Origin: Onthophagus taurus
Taxonomy: Eukaryota; Arthropoda; Insecta; Coleoptera; Scarabaeidae
Direction: 5' to 3'
NCBI RefSeq assembly: GCF_036711975.1
Contig: NC_091973.1
Coordinates: 1,860,001 to 1,924,000, forward strand
Length of the DNA stretch: 64,000 bases
In this document: positions 25,834-50,649 of the stretch, one piece after another
Position numbering within the stretch: the first letter of the stretch is position 1
Layout of the letters: each line of letters opens with the position of its first letter
Program-made: the position numbers and the translations under genes
The notes under the pieces: generated by a model
What the model saw: the letters and a program-made list of their open reading frames with translations, nothing else
Databases searched by the model: none
What the model was told of the DNA's origin: nothing

Positions 25834-26255
25834 CAGGGTGGTTCAGTTTTTAATCGGGAAACTTTACTAGGACGTAGTACTTGCCAAAATAACACAAGTT
25901 TTTTATATAAACATAGGGTCGCAACTCTTTTGTTTTCGAGCTATGAGCGATCAAAGTTGAGCTAAAAATTTACATTTTATTATTTATTTCGGCTATAAGT
26001 AAACCGAAGAATTTGAAATTTGGTATGTATTTACTACTGGTTAACATCTTGTTTTCTAGCATACCTTAAGCTTCCCTAGCGCCCTCTAAGGGGATGAAAT
26101 TCACCACCCCCTTGGTTCTTTTTAGAAGAACTTTTTAACGCCATGGAGTATTAACATAAAAAAATATTGGTTATAAAGCTCATTCTTTAATGGTACTTTT
26201 TTGTCTCTTTAGTTTTTTTCCTAAAATTGATAGTTTTTGTGTAAAAAAATGGAAT
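25834..26255 (+). repeat. Left long inverted repeat of the transposon
   Basis: About 420 bp pair with the right end. The first ~315 bp are nearly perfect. The inner ~100 bp (ATTGATAGTTTTTGTGTAAA region) match with substitutions and small gaps. Confidence 0.9.
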
Positions 26256-26444
26256 GTCGTGCCATGTACCGCCATGCTTAGCTAAAATTACTCTAAAAGT
26301 TGGCTTTGATTTTCAAAAAACAATTTATGTTTGTATTGAGACGAGCTGTTAGTTACGTTAAATCCTCTTAATTGTTGACAATTATTGAAAATATTTCTTG
26401 ATTGTTATTAAGTAAAAGTATCATTATTTTTTTATTGTTGATCA

Positions 26445-27543
26445 TTGTTTAAAAAACTACGAAAAATTGATCATGCCACGATTATTTTCGACAGAAGAAT
26501 CCATTTTATTTATGGTTTTTGTGATGGAAATGCGGAAGCGGCATCTAGAGAATACGCTAGAAGGTTTCCTAATAGAAGATGTCCTGATCCTCAGGTATTT
26601 ATCAATACACATCAACGTTTTCGACAATATGGTTTAAATACCCAGCAAGTACGAAATAATCAAAATAACAGAAACCAAAGAGCAATTTTAAACCTTTTTG
26701 ATAATGACAGCACATTAAGCAGTCGCATAGCTGCTAGACTACTTCAAGCTCAAAATTTACGAGTCTCAAGAAGTACAATTTTACGAACTCTGAAGAAGGA
26801 CCACAGGAAACCCTATCGTTTTCAACCTGTACAAAATTTAAGACCTGAAGATGGTCCTAAAAGAGTAACTTTCTGTAGGTGGTTTGTACAGTCTGTTGAA
26901 CGTGACCAAAATTTTTGTAAGAAGATTTTGTGGACAGATGAAGCCACGTTTACAAGAAGGGGTGTCGTAAATTACCATAACTTATATAGTTGGGAGCATG
27001 AAAATCCCCATGCAATACGTCCAAAAACCTACCAAACAGAGTTTAGTTTTAATGTGTGGATGGGTGTCATTAATAATAACCTCTGTGGGCCTTATTTTTT
27101 GCCACCTCGTTTGAACGCAACGATGTTTTTAAATTTTTTGCAAAACGATTTGGCGGAATGTTTATCGGACGTTCCTCTAGGTGATCTGGAGCAACATTGG
27201 CTTCAGATGGATACGTGCATGGTGTAACGCACGTTATGGACATAGACGGATAGGACGACTAGGTCCTGTCAATTATCAAGAGGCAAACCGAGGTCCCGTT
27301 GCCTGGCCACCAACGTCTCCTGATCTTAACGTTTTAGATTTTTTTGTGTGGGGCTATATGAAAAATCTAGTTTACGCCGCTCCAATAAACACTCGGGAAG
27401 AACTGTTGGGAAAAATAAAAGACGCTGCTAACACTTTAAGGAACAATCCGTTTCAAATATTAGCAGCAGTTAATTCTGTTGTTACAAGATGCCAAAAATG
27501 CATTGATAACAATGGCATGCATTTTGAACAATTTTTAAATTAA
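26445..27543 (+). pseudogene. Frameshifted mariner-type transposase
   Basis: The N-terminal part reads FIYGFCDGNAEAASREYARR followed by FPNRR, the helix-turn-helix region typical of the insect DUF4817-containing mariner-like transposases. The middle part has ILWTDEATFTRRG with the first catalytic Asp. The frame breaks at ~27200-27230 after HWLQMD (second Asp) and continues in another frame with WPPTSPDLNVLDFFVWGY (third Asp and the WG motif), ending at 27543. A further frame change is likely near 26500: an ATG at 26473 opens the expected N-terminus in another frame, while the frame used here has a stop just upstream of 26445. At least two frameshifts make it inactive as written. Spacing between the last two acidic residues is about 37, uncertain because of the break. 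Confidence 0.88.
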
Positions 27544-27884
27544 TTGTGTTTATTTTTGTAATGAGTTTTTTTGATAAATTTGTTTCATTTTGATTCTTAA
27601 TTAGTTTTCTGTTTGTTTTTTAACATTTTTCTCTTGTAATTTCCATTTTTTTAGTATACTATTTAATTTATTATTAAATGTTACTTATCTTTTGAATGAT
27701 TATTTTAACTTAAATTTAATTAAATTTTTTATTACTTTAATGAGAAAACAAGTCAAGAGACGAAATCGTAAATAATTTGTGTTATTGTGTTAGCCCAAAA
27801 TCCTGGTAAGTTTACATCTTCCATAGCCAACTTAAAATTTTGTTTTTTATTAGTAGGTAGCGCTTTGCCGCGCAATGTAACATA

Positions 27885-28294
27885 TTTTATTTTTTTACGC
27901 AAAAACTATCAATTTTAAGAGAAAAACTAAAGAGACAAAAAAGAATGAGCTGTACAACCCATATTTTTCTATGTCAATATTGCATTGCGTTAAAAAGTTC
28001 TTCTAAAAAGAACCAAGGGGGTGGTGAATTTCATCCCCTTAGAGGGCGCTAGGGAAGCTTAAGGTATGCTAGAAAACAAGATGTTAACCAGTAGTAAATA
28101 CATACCAAATTTCAAATTCTTCGGTTTACTTATAGCCGAAATAAATAATAAAATGTAAATTTTTAGCTCAACTTTGATCGCTCATAGCTCGAAAACAAAA
28201 GAGTTGCGACCCTATGTTTATATAAAAAACTTGTGTTATTTTGGCAAGTACTACGTCCTAGTAAAGTTTCCCGATTAAAAACTGAACCACCCTG
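27885..28294 (-). repeat. Right long inverted repeat of the transposon
   Basis: Reverse complement of the left end, about 410 bp. It loses similarity upstream of the TTTTTTTACGCAAAAACTAT block. Confidence 0.9.
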
Positions 28295-28296
28295 TA

Positions 28297-29019
28297 TATT
28301 TTCTCCCTCAAAAATTATGATAGCTAGGATGGAACTGGTTATGGATCATGTTTACTTGGATCATTAAAAGTAATTTTTGTAAGTAACATGTTGCTGTGTT
28401 AGTTATTGTTTTGGAGATTATTTAATAGAAATCATATATTTTGGAGATAAAAATTCTGACAACTAAACTAAAACTGGTTGTTGTATTTTGGCAATCACCC
28501 CTTAATTTCTGCAAAGTATCACGAGAACTGCTTATGAGTCAACCTTATTTAGTTTAATACTGCCAATTTTTGTACGTGTCATTATACTCTATCCATTATC
28601 AGTTTTGAGTAGATAAGGATACAGATTGATAATAATAAATGATTATCTACGCTGCAACTATCTTTGGTTGGTTGAATAACAACAGTTTTCCTATTAATTG
28701 AATAAATTTTAATGGGCTAACAAATGGTTGTGAAGTCTTAAGCATTCAAATGTAACGCAATTTGTATTGATAGCATAAATGTTACTTTAACATAAAATTT
28801 TTGTATTTGTAAATATTGATTACGTAGTTTAATAGATAAAAAAGAAAACAATACAATTTGTTTTCAATATCTATTAAGAAATGTTACTATTCTTAAACCA
28901 CTTTGCAGTATTAATATATAGTAATAAAATTCAATCGTCGTTCTCTAATTGGATCATGAGTCCACGTGTTTGAGATATGTACAAATATATATATATTAGT
29001 TAGTTGCGAAGCCTTTGGT
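28297..29019. other. AT-rich intergenic DNA
   Basis: Between the transposon and the presumed first exon of the SLC41-type gene. I see no ORF, RNA gene or repeat in it. Confidence 0.4.
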
Positions 29020-29403
29020 GATTAGAAGTACCCGACGTCGGCTCTCATTTCCGAGCAAGAAACGTACCTGTTCCATGAATGGAGTTCGGCATTGTGTGAC
29101 CGAACTTTTTTTTATTTAAGGGCACCTACAGCTTCGTTTTCGGCTAAGCACGGTAGCAGTCGTCTTCAGGTAAGTCGTGAAATCCCACCTCAAATATCGA
29201 CGAATCGGTTTTGCGCGATTCTAAGTAAAATCGTGATGACTAAACTAAGTTTATAAAACGGTCGCGCCGTTGTGTTATTTGTGTGCTGCGAATTAGTGGA
29301 GGGTTTACCACCGTCAATTCAATAGGTATTTTGAAAAGTATAAAAAGGTGTTGTTGATTTCTGCGATTAATACTGCTTTATTGTACTTGTATGCAATTAT
29401 TTG
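29020..29403 (+). promoter_or_regulatory. Probable 5' non-coding exon(s) of the SLC41-type gene
   Basis: GC-richer DNA with two strong donors on the + strand: CAG|GTAAGT with GT at 29170-29171, and TTG|GTAAGT with GT at 29404-29405. Either could splice to the acceptor at 30392-30393 just upstream of the ATG at 30430. This suggests alternative first exons or an internal retained segment. The transcription start is not identifiable from sequence alone. Confidence 0.45.
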
Positions 29404-30429
29404 GTAAGTTAATTATTTTTAATTTATTAAATTATTTTATTTATTAATTTTAATAAAAAATATAAAAATTAATCTCCCTCAAAAAAATATAAAAAATATA
29501 AAAATTAATATATTTATATAAAATTATTATTTAATATAATAAATATGTTATTTATATATTAAATTTTTTATATAATTTCTTAAAAAAAAATTCTTAATAA
29601 AATTTATATTTATTTTTTTATTAGGTATTTTTTGAACATTAAGTTTGTCCTTGGACAATATCGAATAAAACGCTATACGCGACATTATTTTAACCGTAAT
29701 ACGCGAATAAACATATCGTGACATATTACTAGAGGTAGTCTATTAAAAGTTATATGATTAGCGATTTTTTTTTCATTAAACGCGAGTTTGACGCCAACAA
29801 AATTTCTACAATGTGGTTATGGTAGTTTTGCGTAAGACGCGTTATCGGTAAATATCGACAACAAAAATACCTTTGTCATAAGTAAGTTGAAATGTAATTC
29901 CACCGTGAAATGTGCGGTAAAAAAAGGAAAGGAAAGTTATCACTTATATAAAAGAAAAATGTGAGTTTTGTATTTTCTAATTATTATAAAAATTTTTATT
30001 GAACACGTCGAGAAGAAATGTTTCAATTACAAATCACTTTCAAAAAATGTTTATTGTACGCCTCAAGATAACAGCATTTCGCTTTAAATCATTCAAATTT
30101 TTTGCTCAAACGATAAAATACCCACACGTTTGCAAAACAATACTACACCGTTTAATTAATATATTGTTTTCACCTACGAGATTAAGTTACCAACAACTTT
30201 ATTGATAAAACAAAATCTGATTTAAAATCTTTAAATAAATTTAAATCAATCAATGAAAATATTATAAATTAATTTTGACACAATTTTATGGTGATAGATA
30301 ATGAGGTAATTGTTAATTTGTTTAGTAATCAACATATTATCGTTTATATATATTTTTAAACAATAAAATTACGTTATTAATTTTTAATTCCAGCCTGTAC
30401 GGATGTAAATAACTCAAAAAACATACAAA

Positions 30430-32640
30430 ATGACGTCAAAAAAATACGAAGGATTTTCAAATCCTATAGATGTTAGCACAGAAACATTATCCTGTGATCT
30501 AAACCAAATGACGGTAAGCACAGTGCTTGGTTTAATGGAGAACGAAAAAAAGCTACCAACAAACGATATTAATAAAGTTGAATCTCAAGAAAATGAAAAA
30601 TCGGGTCACAATTGTAAAGAACCGGTTGTGGAAAATCTTTTCTACATGGCGCTCCAAATTTTTGTGCCCTTTTTGATTGCTGGTATAGGAACTATAGGAG
30701 CCGGTTTGGTTTTGGGTCGAGTTGAAGATTACGAAGTTTTCAAAAACATAAAGGCGCTCTATATTTTGGTACCAGCCATAATTGGATTAAAAGGAAATTT
30801 GGATATGTGTTTGGCATCGAGGATGTGTACCCAAGCCAATTTAGGAACATTGGATATTCGCGCTGAGCTCATCTCGATGATTATAGGAAACATTTTTTTA
30901 GTACAAGTCCAAGCTATCGTTGCATCTTGCGTGGTATCGCTGTTTGCTGTTTCGGCATCGGCAGTTCTTACCGGCGATTTTAATTTTCACGATGCCATGT
31001 TATTGGTAGCTTCTAGCACAATAACCGCAACAACATCTTGTTTTATTTTGGACTTTGTATTAATAGCCGTTATACTTTTAACAAGAAAATTAAAAATGAA
31101 CCCCGATAATTTGGCCACTCCTTTAGCGGCTAGTATTGGAGACGTCGTTTCTTTGATCGTCCTTTCAACAGTTGCTTCTCTTTTATACGAAATACACGAT
31201 AAATACTTTTATATCATGTTCATCATCGTTGGAATTTACGTCTTATTTTTGTTACCTACTTGGGTTATGATTGTAAGAAAGAATAAATATACCAAGACTG
31301 TTTTAAAAGAAGGATGGGTTCCTGTTATTTCAGCTTTATTTATTAGCGGGTAAGACTTTTTTATAATATCCTTCAAGTATATTTTAGGCAGATATGTTAA
31401 TTTAATGGCCTGCGAAAACATTACTTCATTAAAAAACATAATTTAATCTCTCTCATTTCAAAAATAAGCTAACAATATTTACGGAATTCAGGTGACGCAT
31501 ACAAAAATACTTCATCAATTCAAATGTAATGACCGTGACGTTTAAAAAATTGAAACATTATCTGGAATGTTTTCCAGGAAATTTTACAAATATTATTTTA
31601 GGAAATATTATTTTTAAGTAACTGGCTTGATCCAATTTCTTATTAGTTTACTTCTTCCTATCATCATCTCTTATGCAAGTAATATTTAGTGTTTCCAAGC
31701 AGATTAAGTCATCTAGTTTTCTGCATGCAGTATCTTGTTCTATTTTAGCAGTATATTTCTGCAGTAATATTTAATATTGTTAGCAGAATTTATGTTTTTG
31801 CAATACTTAGACATCGATTAATACAAAATTATTCATGCGCAAAGTGTATAGAGAGAGAGGTTGTTTAGGGTCGTTATATTTGAAAAGAACATTGAAAGAT
31901 CATCCACCTGATGCGTTCGGCCCCCTTTCGGTTTAAAATTTTAGGGGTGGCTGATTCGTGGCAAGAAATTTTAATGGAGTAAAATTGTTTCAAAACAGGT
32001 CAAAAAAATAAATCTTTGTAATTTTTAATTATTTTTTTTTGAATATTATAGAATGGGTGGTTTAGTTTTGGATAGTGCCGTGGAAGATTTCACAGGATTC
32101 GTAGTCTTCCAACCGATAATCAACGGAATCGGTGGAAACTTAGTTTCAATACAATCAAGTCGGATATCAACGATGTTGCATCAAACTTCTTTGCCGGGTA
32201 TCATCCCGCCTTACACCAAGCAATGGATAATGCCGTGGGCAACGTTTTTTAGTAAAAGTAAGTTCAAAATAAAATTAAAATTTTCAAATTAACGCTTATT
32301 TTTTTTAGTGTTATCGGCGAGAACTGCGAGATTATTAGTAATATTATCAATTCCGGGTCAAGTTGTATTCGTTCTGGTTGCCGATGTAATTTATAACAAC
32401 GGCGAATTAGCCTCGACTGTTTACTTTGTTCTAACTTACCTGACAGTATTTATATTTCAACTGAGTATTCTTCTCTACGTCTGCCATTTATTAATCCATA
32501 CCATGTGGAGGTTTAAAATTGACCCGGATAACTCCGCCATCCCGTTTTTAACTGCTTTGGGGGATCTTTTAGGAACCTGCTTGTTATTCGCAGGATTCAT
32601 ATTTTTGAAAGAAATCGGCCATCCATATACTCCTATTTAA
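30430..32640 (+). CDS. SLC41-family magnesium transporter (MgtE-like)
   Basis: Coding exons are 30430-31349, 32052-32257 and 32309-32640. Phases agree (split codons GG|A and A|TG), giving 485 residues, the usual SLC41 size. The N-terminal ~75 residues are cytosolic. Two MgtE-type membrane domains follow. The first has the motif LVPAIIGLKGNLDMCLASRM and later PDNLATPLAASIGDVVSL. The second has FQPIINGIGGNLVSIQSSR and later PDNSAIPFLTALGDLLGTC. The paired 'P-x-N-x-A-x-P' helices are the family hallmark of the Mg2+ pathway. Expected role: plasma-membrane Na+/Mg2+ exchange or Mg2+ transport. The 5' UTR begins in this exon at 30394, with the ATG in good context (ACAAAATG). Which SLC41 paralogue it is cannot be settled here. 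Confidence 0.93.
31350..32051 (+). other. Intron 1 within the SLC41-type coding region
   Basis: Donor GGG|GTAAGA-type at 31350 and acceptor TATTATAG at 32050-32051. AT-rich interior with no repeat or ORF that I can support. Confidence 0.85.
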
Positions 32641-32840
32641 TTTAATTTAATTCAACATTTTAGGATTCTTTGAAGAATATTCAAACGATAAATATATTTT
32701 TATACATATGTATATATTTTTAATGTGATAAAAGCAGCTCAAAATAAATTAAAAAAGATTATATAGTTACCTAGTCGTTAATTAATTTATATATACTATT
32801 GTGATATTTATTGCAAAATAAATAAATATACATTCTTCCA

Positions 32841-33217
32841 TTTAATTATGTTGGTTATTTTTTTTTTTTAAATATCAAAATCATTTTCAAATAAAACTTG
32901 TTAAGAATTAAACAAGGAACAATGTTTATTGGCACCATTTTTTAAAATTATGAAATTTTTAATTTCCTATTTAATTATGTTGGTTGTATCAAAATATTTT
33001 TCAAATAAAATTTGTTAAGAATTAAACAAGGAACAATTTTTATTAGCACCATTTTTTAAAATTATGACATTTTTAATTTCCTATTTAATTATGTTGGTTT
33101 TTTTTTTTGGTTGTATCAAAATATTTTTCAAATAAAACTTGTTACGAATTAAACAAGGAACAACTTTTATTGGCACCATTTTTTAAAATTATCAATTTTT
33201 TAATTTCCTATATTTAG
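32841..33217. repeat. Three tandem copies of a ~114-129 bp unit
   Basis: TTTAATTATGTTGG starts at 32841, 32970 and 33084. Each unit continues with TTTTCAAATAAAACTTGTTA and CAAGGAACAA...GGCACCATTTTTTAAAATTA. It lies just past the end of the SLC41-type gene. Confidence 0.92.
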
Positions 33218-35499
33218 TATATTAATAAAAGATAAAAGGTAGAATTAAAAGATTTTTATACCGAGACCGCTTTATTCTTTCGCCAAGCTTACAAACTAAA
33301 TATTAATATTCCAATAGCTATTCTAAAAACAACAATTGCTTAGAAAAACTATATGTATATATGTAATAATATTATTTTACAAGAATGATCATGCACTTGT
33401 TTTTTTTTGTCATTATCCATACAAATTAGATGGAAAATATATAAAAGCTCGTAGAATCGTAATAGGTGCAAAAAAACTGATCTTGATTTCACCGTATTAA
33501 TCGCTTGCTCTTATTACGCCCTTGTGTTTGTTTCATTCTCTTTATTTTAAATGTAATAATTATTATGTATACCGCGTTTCGGGTTTCTCTTTTGCTTTTG
33601 AACGTTATTGCGTGATTACCGGAGCGAGTCAAAAATGTTTTGAGGGCGGGTACGAAGGGCTGCCAGTGCGTTATTATTTATTATTTCACGTTTTTATCAG
33701 CGAGTGCCACAGAAGTCAAGTAAAAAGGTGTGTGAACATTATGAAGTAGTGTCAGTTGTGGCCGTATTTTTTGTTATTATTTACGTTATATTACACGTCG
33801 TGTTCGCTTTTTGCGTTACTGGTAAATCGCTGCGCGTTAGTTATCCTGGCTTCCAACGGCGGACGAAAGGATAACTCTTTAAAGTATTTTACGTCGGATG
33901 TCTGAGTGTTTGTTTTTTTTGTATCTGTGCGCATTATGTGAAAACCGAAAACTTAAGAGACACCCTTTTTTTCGAGGAAAACCTTCGTTACAACCTGAGT
34001 GGGTTTATTTCGATATCGTAGAAAAAAATAAACTATACGATCTCACTTTTTTTCCCGAAAGCCACCCGGAAAGAACGCAATGGTAGGTAAGTTATGTATG
34101 CTTTTTTTTAATATAATCTCTTCAATGGACAATTATTTACACATATTTTTTTTTCAAAAAAGATTCTTTCTGGTTTACAGAAATAAATAATAACATCAGT
34201 CCTCTCCGTTCAGAAGTAAAACGGTAAACCAAGAAAAACCCTGGTTTGAAATTTAAGTTTGACTATTTTACAAGCCGTCCAATTTTTCCGTAATTATCAT
34301 AACAAGTTATTTACACCAATTTCGTCTACTTCTCAACAATCGTTTCGCCCTTGCGCTGCTTCTTTCGCATAGAAAAAAGCAACCAAGTCGCATTCTCGGA
34401 ATCAACTGGGTCATTTTCTAACCAGCTAATTGTCTTGGGAACAACAATACGCTCGAGTAGAAACGTACCCATTTTCGTCGAATCCGCCTTACTTCACAAA
34501 CACCGTCAGATGTACAACATTTATTATAAAAAATTCAACAATCAATACGTACTATCTACAGAAAAACGTCAACGAAATGGTTACACAGGCGTGTGTTGTG
34601 TGTTTTTGTGTGTATGTGTGTTTAGAATCGTTAGTTTTCACAAACGGTACAAACTCATAAAACTTAATAAGTGATGAAATGAGAATAAAAATAAACGAAG
34701 CATTCTTTAGGGGTGGATAAAAAAATGGGTTAAAAATGAATTATACGTATTTAGTATGTGCCGTGTGTGATTAACGATGAAACGAGCCTATCTCTATGTA
34801 ATGCATTAGAAATATTTGATGCTTCAGCCATGGAAAGTAACAACGAACGAAGCTAGGGTGAACCGTGTCATCAAATTTTTAAATGCATTGCCAGAGCGCG
34901 TCCGCGACGAACGTAACTCTCGTTAAAGCATTTGATATTAAAATAGACATACGTGCTAATTTCCTTTGGTAGTTTCCCGTACGCCGAAAACTGCCACACA
35001 TACGAACTTACAGTAGATATTATTGTACGAGGCATACAAAAAGTTTGTGTACAATTTTGCGACGTTTTTTAATTTTAATTTTATTTTTTTCTAATATATT
35101 TTTTTAAATCCCTCGATTGATGCGGCAACGTACGCCCCTCCCCTTGCGGAAAATCGCGTCGACGGCGGCCGAGGAAAGCGCCGTCGTTCGCGAGGGGTCG
35201 ATAATGAAGGCGAATCGTGGTTAGCGGAGACCTGGTGATCTAAGCGGGTCCAGATTTCCGATTGGGAACGTCGAAAATCGGGAGCAGCTGCGCGAACTTG
35301 CACGGTCACGCTGGGATGTGGCTGTGCAGGTTCGAAAAGCGGGTCTATACTCATCTTTACGTCGGGCCGTAGGGAACATTAATACTTGACTTCGATGTAT
35401 AAGAACAAAAGGATACGCAGGGAACCGAACCGATATAAAGATGACGCGTTAATAGGTCAAGTCGCGCTAGGACTTGGTCGGGGAGGGGCGTTGCCAATC
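33218..35499. other. Intergenic region and para 3' UTR
   Basis: The + strand SLC41-type gene and the - strand para gene converge here. The last ~400 bases (35100-35499) are GC-rich on both strands and lie directly downstream of the para stop, so they belong to its 3' UTR. The reverse-strand AATAAAA at ~35080-35087 is a candidate polyadenylation signal. The segment ~33500-34700 has mixed composition with short ORFs of no recognisable family. Confidence 0.4.
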
Positions 35500-47537
<12,038 letters not shown>

Positions 47538-48739
47538 TTCTCCTTACACCTAGGCCCCCACGATACCCTAAAAAGAAATTTTAATCCAAAAAAAATTTTT
47601 TATTTATATCAAAGAATGAGCCTAACTTTACCTGATGGGCGAATTGTTGGAACGAAGGCACAAATTGACGTACAAAAATACTTAAACATTAACATTTGAA
47701 TATAAATAGAATTCAAATAGTTACTAAATACTTTTGTGACTTCATTACGTTTTAAAAAGCTAAGTGTACTAATTTTTTTGGATTTTAAATTTAATAAACT
47801 TTTTCTACGGAAAATAAAGAAGAAAGTTTTTCGTCTTGAACCGACGATGTCCAATTCCTTAAGTGGAAAAACACCCACGAGATATTTTGGATGGGACTAC
47901 GTGACGTCATATATTTTCCAGACTTCGTGCCGACAAACGCGCTTGCGCCCTCGCCAGTGCGCAGTCAAATAAAAATCAATGTAGCATTGGATAGTTTTTC
48001 AGTTTTGATGATTATCGGATAATTCCCATCAAAATAGATCATTTCGAACAAAAATTAAAACAAATTTTAATAATAATCGAAATTAATTCAGAAAAAAATT
48101 AAAAAAAAAAATTAAATTAAATTGAATTACAGAAAAATGCTTGGTTGTTTGATCAAAAATATGATGGGATTACGGTCATGGTAGGGGTTAATTAGTAAAA
48201 TGTAGATTCTAGATAGATTAGGGGTTAATTAAAAATGAATCAGTTAAGTGATTACTGATGTAAAAAAAAGATATTAATTAAAGAGAGATGTTTTTGTGTT
48301 AACATTTTCTTTTGTGACAAAAAAAAAATATTTGGTTAGTCAAAAAGAAACCTGCCCAAGACAATATATCTCAGGTTTTACGATTCCCGATCATTAAATA
48401 TGTAGCCTTAGTTCCGGGAGAATTCATGAACGATGCATAACATCGAATTCACGGAATCGTTGGGGAAGTTTTCGTAATACGGAAGGTTTCTAAACGTTCC
48501 CGAGAGCTGCTTAGGAAGCGAGCCTATGCGACAGAATAATCGATACGCAGGATTGACCCATAAACCGACGGCCTCAAATAAAAAAGGTTAAATTAAAATA
48601 AACTCTTGGTCTCGTTGTTGCATTTTCTTTTTGGGGGGCTCGCACAATATATTTTACTTACATCAACTTTCTTTGTTACGTGTGTATGTCCTTGAAAAAT
48701 CATGTGAGGTATTAGTCTTCATTTATTGCTGGTGGCTTA

Positions 48740-49150
48740 TGGCAATCTCGTCGCAGCAGCAGGCTTCGCGCACTCACTTTATTCGGGGCACCCGCGTTTT
48801 TCTCGGTCGTCGGGTCGCGTTTCCGTTTTCGGGGGCATTACGATTTCCGCGCGACGACTTGCGCCCCCGTTCCGGAGCACTCCTCAGCGTACGCCATTTT
48901 CCTCACACTGCACCGTCCATTTTGACGCAGAGCGAATGTCAGGGGGGGATGGCGGGTCCTGCAGGGTCCTGCCGGCGAAAGTACCATTTCCGGTCGGGAA
49001 CGACGAGACCGTGCGCGTTTTTCCGGGGCGCCGCTTTTGCCGCTCTTGCCGCAGTCGGCGCGGATATTCACATCGTTTCTGCGACGTTTCGCCTTCTGCA
49101 CGATTTGAACTACTTATCTACAGTCGCGCGCTCTAGCGGTGGACTGGCTA
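48740..49150 (-). promoter_or_regulatory. GC island, probable para promoter/5' non-coding exon
   Basis: A ~400 bp GC- and CpG-rich block in AT-rich DNA, upstream of the para coding start. On the - strand it ends with a consensus donor (AATAAA|GTGAGTGCG, exon end 48778). That donor could splice to the acceptor at 47568-47569 before the para ATG. ORFs on both strands here reflect the low stop frequency of GC-rich DNA and have no recognisable domains. It could also serve the + strand PEK gene, which starts 1.5 kb further right. Confidence 0.4.
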
Positions 49151-50649
49151 GGCCTTCTCAAAAACTACCCCTCAAGACTTAGTTTCAACCCCCTACTTAG
49201 TTCCATCAGCGGGGGCGCCACTGATACACGTTACGTAAAACCGTCACTATGACAACAACACCATTGCTGCAACAATAAAGACTTTATATATGTATACTAA
49301 CAATCAATATATAAATGAATTAACTTGTTTTATATATATACATATATATACTTATATAACAAATATTTCACTTTAATGTCATCACTATAATTATCAAAAA
49401 TAATCACATCATTAAAAAATAATATTTCAATAAGTTTATATATATATAATAATATATAGTATATATGCGATAATTCTAAATGTGCCAACTGAGATTGACC
49501 TATATCAAAACTTTCCTGGAAATTCAGTAATCCCCTGTGATAAGGGGTGTATTCATTCATGAAAACGGATTAAGCCGGCGCATCCACCAAAAATCCCCAT
49601 CAATGAACATGCCGTAGTTCACGTCAACCTTAACAGATGGCGCTCGCTTTCATTCTGTAGATGCAGCGCTTAACCTCACATTTTCACGTGGCTATTTAAC
49701 TCTTTTCCTCATTTTTTTTATTGTTCACAACAAAAAATTTAATGCATTTAATCATTTTTCCTCTTACTGGAAGCTCTTAATACAGCATTTTCCATAATGA
49801 GTCACCAACATCAATGTCTTGATGAAAATTTCCTGCTTTGATGAAACTTGATGCATCTGTCAAATTTGTGGGAGTAATTTCCCTATATATTAGAGATTAT
49901 TTCTTATACCACGAACAATACTTTGCCCTAAAACTAAACATTGCATAAAACTAAAATTTATGGAAGAAATAATCTTCTAGTATTGTTCATGTTACATTGG
50001 GCGGCCGACATCTTCGAAGTCGGCCGAGATTATTTCTTATATCACGAACAATACTTAGCCCTAAGTGTTATTCATGATACTTTGGGCAGCCGACATCTTC
50101 GAAGTCGACCGAGATTATTTCTTATATCACGAACACATCAATGCTTTGAATGTACAAGAAAATAAAAACGATTAAAATATATACAGCGACATCTAATAGT
50201 CATAAGTACGAACCACACAACACAATTCATTTGACCAACTATATTTATTAACAATACCCATATACATTTTATGTATCAATAAGTAGATATGTCATAAAAT
50301 AGTTAACTCTCAACTTCGAAAACAATTTAAACGACCCCGAAATAAAAATCGGTAAAACAGATTCCGTTTTAAAACAATTTTTATTCATCATCCACAAACA
50401 AATTAATTTATAAAATCCAACAATCAAAATTGGTGTATTATTAAAAAATAGTAATAATCTAAAATATACCAACACTACGAAATAGAATTCCACGTCATTC
50501 ATTTTTGGAATTCATATTTTTTTTTATATTGGTACGCACTGATATCGGCTGATGTTGTAGATAAAGTAGTTTGACAGTTTCCAAGTGATGTCAACACCGT
50601 CGAGGTATGCGGTTATATTACTATGTGAAAACGTTGAGTTAACGTAAAA
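49151..50649. other. Intergenic DNA between para and PEK
   Basis: AT-rich, with TA-rich low-complexity DNA at 49290-49460. It contains the two palindrome copies listed separately. No gene is supported. The PEK promoter must lie near the right end. Confidence 0.45.
49890..50140. repeat. GC-palindrome element, two direct copies
   Basis: GGCGGCCGACATCTTCGAAG at ~50000 and GGCAGCCGACATCTTCGAAG at ~50086 are each followed by (T)CGGCCGAGATTATTTCTTAT-like sequence and ATCACGAACAATACTT. Both are in the reverse orientation relative to the copy at 14403. The second copy has point changes that weaken the stem. Confidence 0.85.

Larger units (their letters stand above)
25834..28294 (+). mobile_element. 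Tc1/mariner-superfamily transposon with long inverted repeats
   Basis: The element begins CAGGGTGGTTCAGTTTTTAA and ends in its reverse complement, is flanked by TA on both sides (25832-25833 and 28295-28296), and is 2461 bp long. It carries one damaged transposase on the + strand. The TA target duplication and the DDE/D transposase place it in the IS630-Tc1-mariner superfamily. It lies in intergenic DNA upstream of the SLC41-type gene. Confidence 0.93.

Noticed and set aside
35091-35354. 87-codon reverse-strand ORF
   Set aside because: It lies just downstream of the para stop in the GC-rich 3' UTR and shows no recognisable domain.
48631-49182. 183- and 136-codon + strand ORFs and an 87-codon reverse ORF
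   Set aside because: Overlapping ORFs in several frames of a GC island, with no domain. Expected from few stop codons in GC-rich DNA.
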